Part shown: one piece after another, positions 49,554 through 58,401 of the stretch
Layout: every line of letters begins with the position of its first letter
Position numbering within the stretch: the stretch's first letter is position 1
Source: JBGMEA01 sp041447245
GTDB taxonomy: Bacteria; Bacillota; Clostridia; Eubacteriales; Anaerofustaceae
Direction: 5' to 3'
DNA: 64,000 nucleotides
Assembly (NCBI GenBank): GCA_041447245.1
Contig: JBGMEA010000006.1
Coordinates: 1 to 64,000 of the forward strand
Translations under genes and position numbers: made by a program
Notes under the pieces: generated by a model
The model's database searches: none
What the model was told of the DNA's origin: nothing
What the model saw: the letters and a program-made list of their open reading frames with translations, nothing else

Positions 49554-50905
49554 GATATGATTTCCTTTCTGATTAAGGTGTCGATCACTCTTTTTTGAAT
49601 CGACTGCATATTGAGTTTGTGTCCGATGTACAGTTCATCCGCGATGAGTGCCTGATCGATCAGCATTCCGATACCGCCGAGCACTTTGAGTCCGAGTGCT
49701 TCCGCTTTCAGGTAAAACATGGTTTTCATCGGATGATAAATCAGATCGCATGTCAGTGCATCTTTCGGCAGTGCTTCCATAAAGTCCAGTGTGTCAAACT
49801 CTTCCGCCCCGTGCATGCCGAGCGGAGTGCCGTTGATCAGGATGTCTGTCGTTTTGCATGCGGCTGTCCGTGAATCAATGCTCATGTCTGCGCATTCCGT
49901 TTGTACGTTCGGGTATAGTTCCCCGATTTTATTTGCGATGCGCTGTGCCTGTTCTTCTTTTCTTGCAAGAATGCGCACCAGTTCGGCGCCTTCCGCAGCC
50001 GCTTTGATCGCGATGGTTCCCGCGGCGCCGCCCGCTCCCATCACGGTTATGCGCTTATCTTCAAAGGCATACCCCGCATCCCGTACCATGGAGGCGAAGC
50101 CGATTCCGTCGGTGTTGTATCCATCGAATCCGCGGTCGGTTTTTACTGCCGTGTTCACGGAATGATAGATGCGCGCATCCGTGTCCATGTCGTTCAGATA
50201 GGGGATGATATCCGCTTTGTGCGGCATGGTGATATTAAATCCGTCGTAATACCGTTGCAGGCGATCGATGTGATCTCCGATTTTTCCTTTTTCGATTTTG
50301 ATGCGCTCGTAACTTGCGTGTCCACAGATCCGTTTCAGTGCCGCCAAATGGATTTCCGGCGAGAGGCTGTGGGAAATCGGGTCTCCGATTACTGCCAGTT
50401 CCAGTGATCGTTTTGCGATGGCAAGGATGCTTTCCATGTCATCCAACGATGCCGCAATTGAATCGTTTTTTATGATGTAATCCGCATAGGTACGATATAA
50501 ATCATATCGTTCGCGGTATAATTCCCAAATTTTGTCCGCTCCGCTTTTGAGCAGCGGTCGGTGTTGTGTGTCAATGTCGCTGATGATTGCCGCGGGATCG
50601 CGGTCAATAAACACGATGATCCCCCCGGCTCCGAGCATGTGCATATTTTCCTGTTTCAGCACGATGCCCCCGCCGCACGAGATGACGGCGGATGTCTGTG
50701 CGGAAGCGTACTGCGCCGCTTTTGTTTCCATCATGCGGAAATACGGTTCTCCGTAGGATGCAAACAAATCCGGAATGCTTGCGCCTTCCTGTTCCTCAAT
50801 CCATTCGTCCAGATCGAGATAACGCATGTTTGACGATTTGGCAACCTGCTGTCCGATTGTGGTTTTCCCGCTTCCGGGAAGCCCGATCAATACAATATTT
50901 TTCAT
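49550..50905 (-). CDS. aroKE: Fused shikimate kinase-shikimate dehydrogenase
   Basis: A 451-residue fusion. Residues 1-170 are shikimate kinase: Walker A GLPGSGKTT (7-15), the shikimate site DLDEWIE and CGGG near 77. Residues 175-451 are shikimate dehydrogenase: GDPISHSLSPEIH (about 180-192), NITMPHK (about 231), GAGGAAGTI (about 293-301) and the closing GGIGMLIDQ. The two steps are consecutive in reverse order (dehydrogenase product feeds the kinase). ATG 50905 follows GAGGTG and lies 4 nt past the aroC stop. Confidence 0.93.
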   Translation of the reverse strand: MKNIVLIGLPGSGKTTIGQQVAKSSNMRYLDLDEWIEEQEGASIPDLFASYGEPYFRMMETKAAQYASAQTSAVISCGGGIVLKQENMHMLGAGGIIVFIDRDPAAIISDIDTQHRPLLKSGADKIWELYRERYDLYRTYADYIIKNDSIAASLDDMESILAIAKRSLELAVIGDPISHSLSPEIHLAALKRICGHASYERIKIEKGKIGDHIDRLQRYYDGFNITMPHKADIIPYLNDMDTDARIYHSVNTAVKTDRGFDGYNTDGIGFASMVRDAGYAFEDKRITVMGAGGAAGTIAIKAAAEGAELVRILARKEEQAQRIANKIGELYPNVQTECADMSIDSRTAACKTTDILINGTPLGMHGAEEFDTLDFMEALPKDALTCDLIYHPMKTMFYLKAEALGLKVLGGIGMLIDQALIADELYIGHKLNMQSIQKRVIDTLIRKEIIS

Positions 50906-50909
50906 TGGT

Positions 50910-51977
50910 TCACCTCTGCATCCACAGGTCAAGAACCGACAAAGCCAGCACCGCTTCCGTCACAACCACCGCACGCGGTACGATGCACGGGTCGTGTCTG
51001 CCTCTGACTGTCAATGTTTCGTTTTGTCCGGTTTGCAGATTGACCGAGTTTTGTTCTTTTGCAATGGAAGGTGTCGGTTTGAACGCCACCGAGCAGACAA
51101 TCGGCATGCCGTTTGTGATGCCGCCGTTGATGCCGCCGTTGTGATTGCTGCTCATCACAATGTTTCCTTCGTTCATGCGCAGCGGGTCATTCGCTTGGCT
51201 GCCTTTCATTGCGGCAAACCCGAATCCCTCCCCGAAGGAGATGCCTTTTACTGCAGGCACCGAATACATCAAAGAAGCAATCACACTTTCTACGGAGCCG
51301 AAAAACGGTTCTCCGAGCCCTGCGGGAAGACCCGCCGCCGCGCATTCCACGATGCCGCCGACCGAATCCCCCTCATTTTTCACATTCAGAATTTCCTCTT
51401 TCATCAGACGCGCGGCGTTCGGATCGATTACGGGAAAGTCCGATTTGACCAATTCATTGAGCAGATACGGTGTGACCTCTCCGAACATGCTGTCTCTCGC
51501 CGATCCGATCTGCAGAATATGAGCGCCGAATACGATACCCTCTTTTTTCAGGATCTGTTTTGCGATGTTTCCCGCAAACACGATCGGTGCGGTCAGTCTT
51601 CCCGAAAAATGCCCGCCGCCTCTCGGGTCGCTGTTTCCGCCGTATTTCACATACGCCGCATAATCGGCATGCGAAGGTCTGGGTACGGTTGCGTCATAAT
51701 CCGACGATCTGGTATCCGTGTTGCGGATCATTCCGCACAGCGGCGCGCCCGTCGTTTTCTCCCGATAAAGTCCGCTGACGATTTCCGCCTTGTCGGGCTC
51801 TTTGCGTTTGGTGGAAAACTCGTTGTTCCCGGGAGCCCGTCTTGCCATATCCGCAGCGATTTCCTCTTCATTGATTCCTTCGCCCGCAGGCAGTCCGCCG
51901 ATCACGATTCCGATCGCTTCTCCGTGTGATTCTCCGAAAATCGAGAGAGTGATTCGATTCCCCCATGTATTGCTCAT
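50910..51977 (-). CDS. aroC: Chorismate synthase
   Basis: A 355-residue FMNH2-dependent enzyme. It starts with SIFGESHGEAIGIVIGGLPAG (one of the three family signatures), then RPSHADYA and GGHFSGRLTAPIV, and later GGINGGITNGMPI. It converts EPSP to chorismate. ATG 51977 overlaps the aroA stop (ATGA) and follows AAAGGAG. Complete length. Confidence 0.95.
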   Translation of the reverse strand: MSNTWGNRITLSIFGESHGEAIGIVIGGLPAGEGINEEEIAADMARRAPGNNEFSTKRKEPDKAEIVSGLYREKTTGAPLCGMIRNTDTRSSDYDATVPRPSHADYAAYVKYGGNSDPRGGGHFSGRLTAPIVFAGNIAKQILKKEGIVFGAHILQIGSARDSMFGEVTPYLLNELVKSDFPVIDPNAARLMKEEILNVKNEGDSVGGIVECAAAGLPAGLGEPFFGSVESVIASLMYSVPAVKGISFGEGFGFAAMKGSQANDPLRMNEGNIVMSSNHNGGINGGITNGMPIVCSVAFKPTPSIAKEQNSVNLQTGQNETLTVRGRHDPCIVPRAVVVTEAVLALSVLDLWMQR

Positions 51978-53233
51978 GCCTGTGTGCTCCTTTCTGTTTT
52001 GCAAAAGTCCTTCCAGAAATTCGGGTATGATTTTTTCACGCTGTCGGCTCCGCTGATCTGCACTGTGTTTTTGCATCGTATGGATGCCACCGCCGCCATC
52101 ATCGCGATGCGGTGATCGTTGTGCGCATCGACCGAGCCGCCGTTTAATTCCGCAACTCCGTTTATTGTCAATTCATCGTTGCCTTCCGTAATGTCGGCAC
52201 CGAGTTTGTTCAGTTCCGTTGTGACCGTATGAAGACGGTCGCTTTCTTTCATTCTGAGTCTCGCAGCATTCACGATTCTGCTCGTTCCTTCGCAGAAGCA
52301 GAGCATCGCCGCAAGGGGAGGCACCAGATCGGGTATTTCGCTCACATCCACCGTTACGGCTTTGATTCTGCCGGGCAATGCCTTGATCGTGCCGTCTCCC
52401 GTTTCGATTGCGATGCCGCACTGTTTTGCAATCTCGAGAAACGCGCGGTCTCCCTGCAGGGAATTCGGGTTGAGTCCTTCGCAGGACACATCGCATCCGA
52501 GCGCTCCTGCAGCCAGAAAGAATGCCGCCGCGGAATAATCCGCTTCCACCCGGTAATTTATCGGACGGTAGGTTTGACCTCCCCGCACAACGAACCGTCT
52601 GTATTGCTCATGCTCAAGCGTAACTCCGAATGTGCGCATCGCGTCGATGGTCAGATCGACATACCCCTTGGATTCGAGCGGGCTGGTCAGTTCGATGATG
52701 CTTGTCCCTTCGAGCAGCGGCAGTGCCAGCAGCAGTCCCGTCACATATTGGGAGCTGATGGAGCCGCTGAATCGGTACGTGCCCGCCCGAAGCGGTCCCC
52801 GCACTTCCATTCTGTCGGAAAACTGATCAATGATCGCGCCGTTTTTGCGAAGCGCTTCGTTGAATTCTTCCATCGGTCGCTGCATCAGTCTGCCCCGACC
52901 CGTCAGCACCGTTTTGTTCGGCGACAGCAGCGCAATCGGAAGGACAAAACGCAGCGTGGAGCCTGATTCTCCGCAGTCGAGCACTGCCCCGTCCGCACGA
53001 TCCCGCAACCCTCCGTCTACCGAGATGACATTGTCCGCAATCTCGCACGCAATGCCGAGCGCCCGCAGACAGCGGACAGTCGCTTCGACATCTTCCGAAC
53101 AGGTAATCTGCTCAATGACGCTTTTCCCCTTTGCCAGTCCCGCGCAGATGAGAGCGCGGTGGGATACGCTTTTGGACGGAGGGAGAGCGATAACCCCGCT
53201 CGGCACGCAGTCGAGCGTGATTACCGTGTCCAT
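51974..53233 (-). CDS. aroA: 3-phosphoshikimate 1-carboxyvinyltransferase (EPSP synthase)
   Basis: A 419-residue enzyme with the two-domain inverse alpha/beta barrel. LPPSKSVSHRALICAGLA (about residues 17-34), DCGESGSTLRF (about 85-95) and RMKESDRLHT (about 333) bind PEP and shikimate-3-phosphate. In the LFVLPIALL region no obvious resistance-type change can be judged by eye. It overlaps aroB by 13 nt and aroC by 4 nt. Confidence 0.95.
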   Translation of the reverse strand: MDTVITLDCVPSGVIALPPSKSVSHRALICAGLAKGKSVIEQITCSEDVEATVRCLRALGIACEIADNVISVDGGLRDRADGAVLDCGESGSTLRFVLPIALLSPNKTVLTGRGRLMQRPMEEFNEALRKNGAIIDQFSDRMEVRGPLRAGTYRFSGSISSQYVTGLLLALPLLEGTSIIELTSPLESKGYVDLTIDAMRTFGVTLEHEQYRRFVVRGGQTYRPINYRVEADYSAAAFFLAAGALGCDVSCEGLNPNSLQGDRAFLEIAKQCGIAIETGDGTIKALPGRIKAVTVDVSEIPDLVPPLAAMLCFCEGTSRIVNAARLRMKESDRLHTVTTELNKLGADITEGNDELTINGVAELNGGSVDAHNDHRIAMMAAVASIRCKNTVQISGADSVKKSYPNFWKDFCKTERSTQA

Positions 53234-54306
53234 TCGTCCGACCTCCCGTTGATCAGTTCATCAAGCTTCACGGTCGGCATCGGTTCGATGATGCTCTCCC
53301 CGATTGTCCGAAGCAGGATGAAGTTAATCTGATCGCTGATGTTTTTCTTGTCATGCAGCATGGTATCAAACATATCGCTTACCGTATAGTCCGATTCGGT
53401 CGGAAGTCCGAACTGACTGATGACGTTCTGCATTCTCGCAAGAACTTCACGGTCCGTAATGCCGAGATCAATGCCCAGTCTGACTGCCAGCATCATGCCG
53501 ATTGCGACGGATTCCCCATGTGTGAACGTTTCGAAATTTCCGAGTTTTTCCACGGCGTGTCCGAAGGTGTGCCCGAAATTCAGCAGCATTCGTTCGCCCG
53601 TGTCCCGTTCGTCCGCTTCCACAACCGCGCGTTTGATGTTGCAGCATTCATAAATGATCTCTTCGATTTCGTTCATGAGCTTGGTTCTGTCCGCTATGGA
53701 TTCAAGGCGCTCAAAGAGGCTTTCCGAACGGATGGCTCCGTATTTGATCACTTCTGCCATTCCGGAGGAGAAATCTCTGCCTGTGAGCGTGGTCAGCACA
53801 TCTGTATCCATAATCACCGTCTTTGGCTGCCAAAATGCTCCCACCAGATTTTTGCCTTCGTTCAAATCCACCGCCGTTTTTCCTCCGACGGAGGCATCCA
53901 CTTGCGCGAGCAGTGTGGTCGGAATCTGGATGTAGCGGATTCCTCTCATGTAGGTTGCAGCAGCAAATCCGGTCAGATCACCGATCACTCCGCCTCCGAA
54001 GGCGATCACAATGTCGCTTCGGGTCAGTCCCGCTTCGACGAATGCAGTGTATAGCTTTTCCAGATTGGAAAGCTGTTTGACCTGTTCCCCCTGCGGCAGA
54101 ATCACGCTCTGCGGCTCGATTCCGACTTCCGTCAGCGAGTCGATGAGCGCTTTGCCATGCAGTTTCCATATCTGAATGTCGCTCACCAATACGGCGCGTT
54201 TGCCGGGGTATACGGTTCGGATCAGTTCTCCCGCGTGGTGCAGCAGTCCCGCTCCGATCTGGATGTCATAGCTGTTTTCCTTCAGATTGACCCGGAGTGT
54301 TTTCAT
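53221..54306 (-). CDS. aroB: 3-dehydroquinate synthase
   Basis: A 361-residue NAD- and metal-dependent enzyme. FGGGVIGDLTGFAAATYMRG (about residues 103-122), the VDLNEGKNLVGAFWQP loop and LNFGHTFGHAVE (metal His, about 243-254) are all intact. It cyclises DAHP to 3-dehydroquinate. Its start overlaps the tyrA stop by 4 nt. Confidence 0.95.
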   Translation of the reverse strand: MKTLRVNLKENSYDIQIGAGLLHHAGELIRTVYPGKRAVLVSDIQIWKLHGKALIDSLTEVGIEPQSVILPQGEQVKQLSNLEKLYTAFVEAGLTRSDIVIAFGGGVIGDLTGFAAATYMRGIRYIQIPTTLLAQVDASVGGKTAVDLNEGKNLVGAFWQPKTVIMDTDVLTTLTGRDFSSGMAEVIKYGAIRSESLFERLESIADRTKLMNEIEEIIYECCNIKRAVVEADERDTGERMLLNFGHTFGHAVEKLGNFETFTHGESVAIGMMLAVRLGIDLGITDREVLARMQNVISQFGLPTESDYTVSDMFDTMLHDKKNISDQINFILLRTIGESIIEPMPTVKLDELINGRSDEWTR

Positions 54307-55193
54307 CTTGTGAGCATCTCCTTTTTATTTTTCGACGCCAGCGCCAGCAGTTCATGCAGAGCCATTGCGTCGTTGGTTTCGATTGCCTGTTTCATTTGGT
54401 TCAGATAGTCGAGGTATCGGTTCAGATGGGGAAGGATTCCTTCGGCATTGCTCAAGAGCAGTTCTGTCCACAAATCGGGATTGATGTTGGAGACTCTCGT
54501 GCAGTCACGAAACGCGCCCGCCGTATAGGCACTAGTCATGTCGGGATGGCGGTGCATGCACAGCGCCGTTGCCGAAATGTGCATCAGATCACTGGTGTAA
54601 CCGATGATGTCGTCGTGCAGAGCGGGGGAGGCTACGGCCAGTTTTGTGGCGCCGATGTATCTGCCCAGCTCTTCCATCAGATCGACGGATTCTTTCCTGG
54701 AGTGCGTCAGCGGCGTAATCAGAAATCCGGTATTGACGAACAGTGCTTTTTCCGCGTTTTCGAACCCATCGATCTCTTTGCCTGCCATCGGATGGATGCC
54801 GACATAATCGATGTGATTCGGAATCAGCGGCACAATTTCATCGTAAAGCTTGGTTTTGGCTCCGCAGACATCCGAGACGATGCATCCGGGTTTTAACGTC
54901 TGCATGAGGGTTTTTGCAAACTCGATGATATGATGCGGATACACGCATAGGATCACCAGATCCGCATCCGCGACCGCCTGTTCGGCTGTCTCGTATACTT
55001 CGTCCACCGCGCCGCTTTGCAGTGCCATGGTTCTGGTTTTCGGGTTGATGTCCACGCCGATCAGATAGGCGTGGCGGTATCCTCTGAGTGCCAACGCCAT
55101 GCTGCCCCCGATCAGTCCGAGTCCGATAATACTGATTGTAAACCTATTTCGTTCAAAATGCGAGTCTCCCGTGTCATTTTGATTGGCGTTCAT
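54303..55193 (-). CDS. tyrA: Prephenate dehydrogenase
   Basis: A 296-residue NAD-dependent enzyme giving 4-hydroxyphenylpyruvate for tyrosine. The Rossmann motif IGLGLIGGSMALALRG is at about residues 24-39; GIHPMAGKEIDGFE near 137 is the substrate loop. There is no C-terminal ACT domain, unlike many Bacillota TyrA, so enzyme-level feedback may be weaker. First structural gene of the operon, 23 bp after the attenuator. Confidence 0.92.
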   Translation of the reverse strand: MNANQNDTGDSHFERNRFTISIIGLGLIGGSMALALRGYRHAYLIGVDINPKTRTMALQSGAVDEVYETAEQAVADADLVILCVYPHHIIEFAKTLMQTLKPGCIVSDVCGAKTKLYDEIVPLIPNHIDYVGIHPMAGKEIDGFENAEKALFVNTGFLITPLTHSRKESVDLMEELGRYIGATKLAVASPALHDDIIGYTSDLMHISATALCMHRHPDMTSAYTAGAFRDCTRVSNINPDLWTELLLSNAEGILPHLNRYLDYLNQMKQAIETNDAMALHELLALASKNKKEMLTR

Positions 55194-55215
55194 ATCGATA
55201 GTTTCCTTTCCGAGG

Positions 55216-55280
55216 CTAAAAAATAAGAGATTCGTCGGAACGAATCTCTTTTATAAGCAAACCAATTTTCATTTGTTCCG
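55216..55280 (-). promoter_or_regulatory. Attenuator: alternative antiterminator and terminator upstream of tyrA
   Basis: On the minus strand the terminator is AAGAGATTCGT (55250-55240) paired exactly with ACGAATCTCTT (55235-55225), loop TCCG, then ATTTTTT. Alternatively CGGAAC (55280-55275), right behind the leader-peptide stop, pairs with GTTCCG (55241-55236), which lies across the terminator 5-prime arm and loop. The two structures exclude each other, the layout of ribosome-controlled attenuation. Confidence 0.8.
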
Positions 55281-55403
55281 TTATAATCGATCCGGTCCGT
55301 TTGACCCAACATACTTATCATACGAAAAATAGCCGAAGCTAAAGGTAAAGCTTCCGCTAAAGTAGTAATAAAAGTTTGCTGTTGTCTGCTGAACGGATCT
55401 CAT
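55281..55403 (-). CDS. Phe/Tyr-rich leader peptide of the aromatic operon
   Basis: A 40-codon frame. After MRSVQQTTAN comes FYYYFSGSFTFSFGYFSYDK and Y: six Phe and six Tyr codons within 22 residues. AAAGGAAT lies about 10 nt upstream of the ATG. The frame begins about 50 nt after the expected transcription start, and its stop (55283-55281) directly abuts the antiterminator arm. A ribosome stalled at the Phe/Tyr codons would leave that arm free, whereas one that reaches the stop would cover it and let the terminator form. This is classic attenuation logic keyed to both amino acids. Confidence 0.82.
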   Translation of the reverse strand: MRSVQQTTANFYYYFSGSFTFSFGYFSYDKYVGSNGPDRL

Positions 55404-55459
55404 AACGAAAAATTCCTTTTTTGTTTTGTCTGTTTCAGATCAGTTTTTACTTGCTACAG

Positions 55460-55488
55460 ATGGTATCATACCGAGCTGCGTCTGTCAA
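55460..55488 (-). promoter_or_regulatory. Promoter of the tyrA-aro-pheA operon
   Basis: On the minus strand TTGACA (55488-55483), 17-bp spacer, TACCAT (55465-55460). Confidence 0.7.
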
Positions 55489-55510
55489 TCATTTTTGTGC
55501 AAAATCGCCT

Positions 55511-55945
55511 TTATTCCGTTTGGTTTTTGCACAGTTCCAGTATTTTCCCCGCAAATTCAGCGGCATGTGCGCAGTCGCTTTCATTCGGGCTGCCGGGGTT
55601 GGATTTCATATAAGCCCCGAGACAGGCAAAGTCTCCGAGAATGCGGATATTCGTTTTCTTCAGATATTTATCCGCGTATTTTCGGATGCCTTTTCCCGAT
55701 GCCGAGGTGGAAAATACGGCAATATTTTTTGTCTGGGATGCATCGGAAAGTGATTTCAAAAGCTGTTTTGTCGGTCTGACGAGCGTGAACGCTCTCAGAA
55801 AACCACCGACAAACAAGAGATCGACCTGTTCGACCGCTGTCGCATCCGTGATCGCTTCCGCCTGCACGCCGAGCGCGTCCGCGATGCATTCGGCGATTTT
55901 TTTTGTGTTTCCTGTTTCGGAATAATAGCAAACTTTAATATTCAT
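55511..55945 (-). CDS. Flavodoxin family protein
   Basis: A 144-residue protein. The FMN phosphate loop is YYSETGNTKKIAECIADAL (about residues 6-24), and VGGFLRAFTLVRPTK is the W/Y loop region, with VFSTSASGKG near 75. It is an electron carrier or a related flavoprotein; the family also includes flavodoxin-like NADH-dependent forms. It lies immediately upstream of the aromatic promoter and 9 bp after the next membrane gene, so they may share a transcript. Confidence 0.8.
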   Translation of the reverse strand: MNIKVCYYSETGNTKKIAECIADALGVQAEAITDATAVEQVDLLFVGGFLRAFTLVRPTKQLLKSLSDASQTKNIAVFSTSASGKGIRKYADKYLKKTNIRILGDFACLGAYMKSNPGSPNESDCAHAAEFAGKILELCKNQTE

Positions 55946-55954
55946 CATACATCC

Positions 55955-56377
55955 TTATTCCGTCGAATCGCTTTCTTTCTTTTCTTCGAGATTCTCTTTC
56001 GGCGGTTCGGCTTCTTCTTTTTTGGATATTTTTTTTGTGTGTTGATATGCCGCGAAAAACAGCACGCTCACAAGCAGCGGAGGCAGTGTAATCAAGGTCA
56101 GTCTGTCCGTTCCCGTATAGGTATGAAACAATACGGTGATTGCTGCCGTAAAAATGAAAAATAACACACCCGCCCAAAACGGTCTTCTCCATGTCGCAAT
56201 CAATATGGCGAGCAAGATAAGGGAAGGCAGGGAATGCAGGAGGAATGCTAATATTTCATTTACCGTTACGGCGGTTCCTTCGAAAACATCGAAAGAAAAC
56301 AGCATCAGAAAAAGCAGGTAAATCAGTCCTACCGTGCGGGGCAGCAAAATCAGCTTCGATACGGTGCGGTGGTTCAT
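55955..56377 (-). CDS. Four-helix membrane protein, function unknown
   Basis: A 140-residue protein with four predicted helices (about residues 12-30, 40-61, 66-85 and 93-110) and a charged C-terminal tail (KKEEAEPPKENLEEKKESD). Hydrophobic blocks such as VNEILAFLLHSLPSLILL and WRRPFWAGVLFFIF are regular, but I do not recognise the family with confidence. AAGGAG precedes the ATG. It appears to be cotranscribed with the flavodoxin gene. Confidence 0.55.
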   Translation of the reverse strand: MNHRTVSKLILLPRTVGLIYLLFLMLFSFDVFEGTAVTVNEILAFLLHSLPSLILLAILIATWRRPFWAGVLFFIFTAAITVLFHTYTGTDRLTLITLPPLLVSVLFFAAYQHTKKISKKEEAEPPKENLEEKKESDSTE

Positions 56378-56475
56378 GGCATACTCCTTTTGTTTTGATT
56401 ATATCATAAATATTTCCGAATTTGTATGAAAAGATTATTATGTGAAAACCATTCCGTGCAAGGCTTCGAATTTCG

Positions 56476-56504
56476 TTGATTTTCGTTTGACGCTGTGCTA
56501 TAAA
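56476..56504 (+). promoter_or_regulatory. Promoter of the ABC exporter
   Basis: TTGATT (56476-56481), 17-bp spacer, TATAAA (56499-56504). Confidence 0.55.
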
Positions 56505-56529
56505 GAGGAAGTAACAAGGAGAATAATTT

Positions 56530-57264
56530 ATGACGCAAACAGTGATATCGGTGGATCATGTTGTGCAGAATTACGGAAAATCCGTTGTGTTGCATAACGT
56601 CGATCTGACTGTGGAAAAAGGTGAAATTATCGGTTTCCTCGGACCCTCCGGTTCAGGCAAGACCACACTGGTGAAGACGATTGTCGGAATGAACCGTCCG
56701 AAAAGCGGATCGGTTACGGTGCACGGCATTCCGATGCCGTCGCTGGAAGCCGTCAAATCGATCGGGTATATGGCACAGTCGGATGCGCTTTACGAGGATT
56801 TGAGCGGGATGGAAAATCTGATGTTTTTTGCGCGGCTCTACGGAATGAACAGGAAAGAAGCCAGGCAGAATGCCATCCGCGTGTTGGAATTGACGGAACT
56901 GCATTTTGATGCGAAAAAAGCGGTCAAGTTTTATTCGGGCGGCATGAAGCGCAGACTGTCTCTTTGCATCGCTATGATCCACAACCCCGATCTGTTGATC
57001 CTTGATGAACCGACCGTCGGCATCGATCCGGTCTTGCGCAATATTTTCTGGAAAGAATTCAAACGGTTGTCCTCACTCGGCACGACTATTCTGATTACGA
57101 CGCATGTGATGGACGAAGCGGAACACTGCGACCGTCTGGCGTTCATCCGAAACGGAGAAATCACTGCCATCGGACAACCCGAAGGATTAAAAATACTCTC
57201 CGGGCAGGATACGATCGAAGGAGCGTTCCTGTACTACGGCGGAAACGGGGAGGCGATTTCATGA
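56530..57264 (+). CDS. ABC transporter ATP-binding protein
   Basis: A 244-residue ATPase. Walker A GPSGSGKTT (about 39-47), the signature YSGGMKRRLSL (about 138-148), Walker B LLILDEPTVGIDP (about 156-168) and the switch His in TTHVMDEAEH are complete. It pairs with the next gene (ATGA overlap) as an ABC-2 exporter of the drug or polyketide-resistance type. AAGGAGAA is the SD. Substrate unknown. Confidence 0.9.
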   Translation: MTQTVISVDHVVQNYGKSVVLHNVDLTVEKGEIIGFLGPSGSGKTTLVKTIVGMNRPKSGSVTVHGIPMPSLEAVKSIGYMAQSDALYEDLSGMENLMFFARLYGMNRKEARQNAIRVLELTELHFDAKKAVKFYSGGMKRRLSLCIAMIHNPDLLILDEPTVGIDPVLRNIFWKEFKRLSSLGTTILITTHVMDEAEHCDRLAFIRNGEITAIGQPEGLKILSGQDTIEGAFLYYGGNGEAIS

Positions 57265-58322
57265 GAACATTTGTTGTGGCGGGAAGGCTGATCCGCCAGA
57301 TCGTTGCGGATAAACGAACCATCGGGCTGATTCTGTTTGCCCCGATTTTTGTCATTTATCTGCTCAGCATCATTCTCAATTCCTCGGCGAGTACGGCGCG
57401 CATCGACATCCTTACCGCGCCGGAAGCGTTCATCACCGACTTGAGCGCGGAGGCGGACATTACCCTTGTCGATGATGAATCGGCCGCGCTGCTCCGTCTG
57501 AAGGATGGCGAAAGCGACGGGTATCTGAACTTTGTCGATGGGGCTCCCGTCATTACCGTGGACGGAGCCGATCCGTCCGTAACCAAACTGGTGCTCACCG
57601 CAGTCAGCAAGGCAGCTTCGCAGAGCATGCAGGATGTGATCTCGGCGCTCAGCGTGCGCGGCATCAGCGTTGCCGTCTCGGGCAGCACCGTCGTGAATTA
57701 TCTCTACGGTTCGGACGAAATGAATTCGTTTGACGCGCTCGCTCCGATGATGATGGGCTTTTTTATCTTCTTTTTCGTGTTTTTGATTGCGGGCATCTCA
57801 TTTTTGCGGGAACGTATCAGCGGCACTTTGGAACGCATTCTGTCCACACCGCTGCGGCGCAGCGAAATTGTCTGCGGTTACTTCTTCGGATTCGGGTTGT
57901 TTGTCACCATTCAGACGGTGGTCATTCAGGCATTCATGATTTATCTGCTCGATGTGCAGATGGCTGGCAGTTTCTGGCTGGTGCTGCTCATCAACCTCAT
58001 TTTGGCGGGCGGTTCGCTCACGCTCGGCACATTGCTTTCCGCTTTCGCGAGAAACGAGTTTCAGCTCATTCAGTTTATCCCCGTCGTCATCGTGCCGCAG
58101 ATTCTGTTCAGCGGTATTTTCGGGCTGTCGGATGCTCCAGTGTGGGTAATCGTTCTTTCCAAAATTTTTCCGCTTACCTACGGAGCCGACGCGCTGCGCA
58201 ACGTGATGATCCGCGGTTACGGCTTTGCGGATGTTTCGCAGGATATTCTCATCCTGTTCGGATATCTGGTGCTGTTTTTGGTGCTGAATATTCTGGCGCT
58301 GAAAAAGTATCGAACGATATAG
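57261..58322 (+). CDS. ABC-2 type transporter permease
   Basis: A 353-residue permease. One helix (about residues 18-38), a large extracytoplasmic domain (about 45-155), then five helices and the ABC-2 signature region (SFLRERISGTLERILSTPLR, about 177-196). A FSGIFGLSDAP loop and KIFPLTYGADALR near 310 also match YhgE/DrrB-like permeases. It forms a channel with the upstream ATPase. Confidence 0.88.
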   Translation: MRTFVVAGRLIRQIVADKRTIGLILFAPIFVIYLLSIILNSSASTARIDILTAPEAFITDLSAEADITLVDDESAALLRLKDGESDGYLNFVDGAPVITVDGADPSVTKLVLTAVSKAASQSMQDVISALSVRGISVAVSGSTVVNYLYGSDEMNSFDALAPMMMGFFIFFFVFLIAGISFLRERISGTLERILSTPLRRSEIVCGYFFGFGLFVTIQTVVIQAFMIYLLDVQMAGSFWLVLLINLILAGGSLTLGTLLSAFARNEFQLIQFIPVVIVPQILFSGIFGLSDAPVWVIVLSKIFPLTYGADALRNVMIRGYGFADVSQDILILFGYLVLFLVLNILALKKYRTI

Positions 58323-58347
58323 TGTTTGTGATTGTCATTACTGAAAC

Positions 58348-58376
58348 AAAAAAAACGGCTGTCAGCCATTTTTTTT
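58348..58376. terminator. Bidirectional terminator
   Basis: GGCTG and CAGCC pair around a single T in a run flanked by eight A and eight T. It serves the ABC operon and the convergent minus-strand gene. Confidence 0.88.
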
Positions 58377-58401
58377 GATTGTTCGCACATTGGCGCAAAT
58401 A

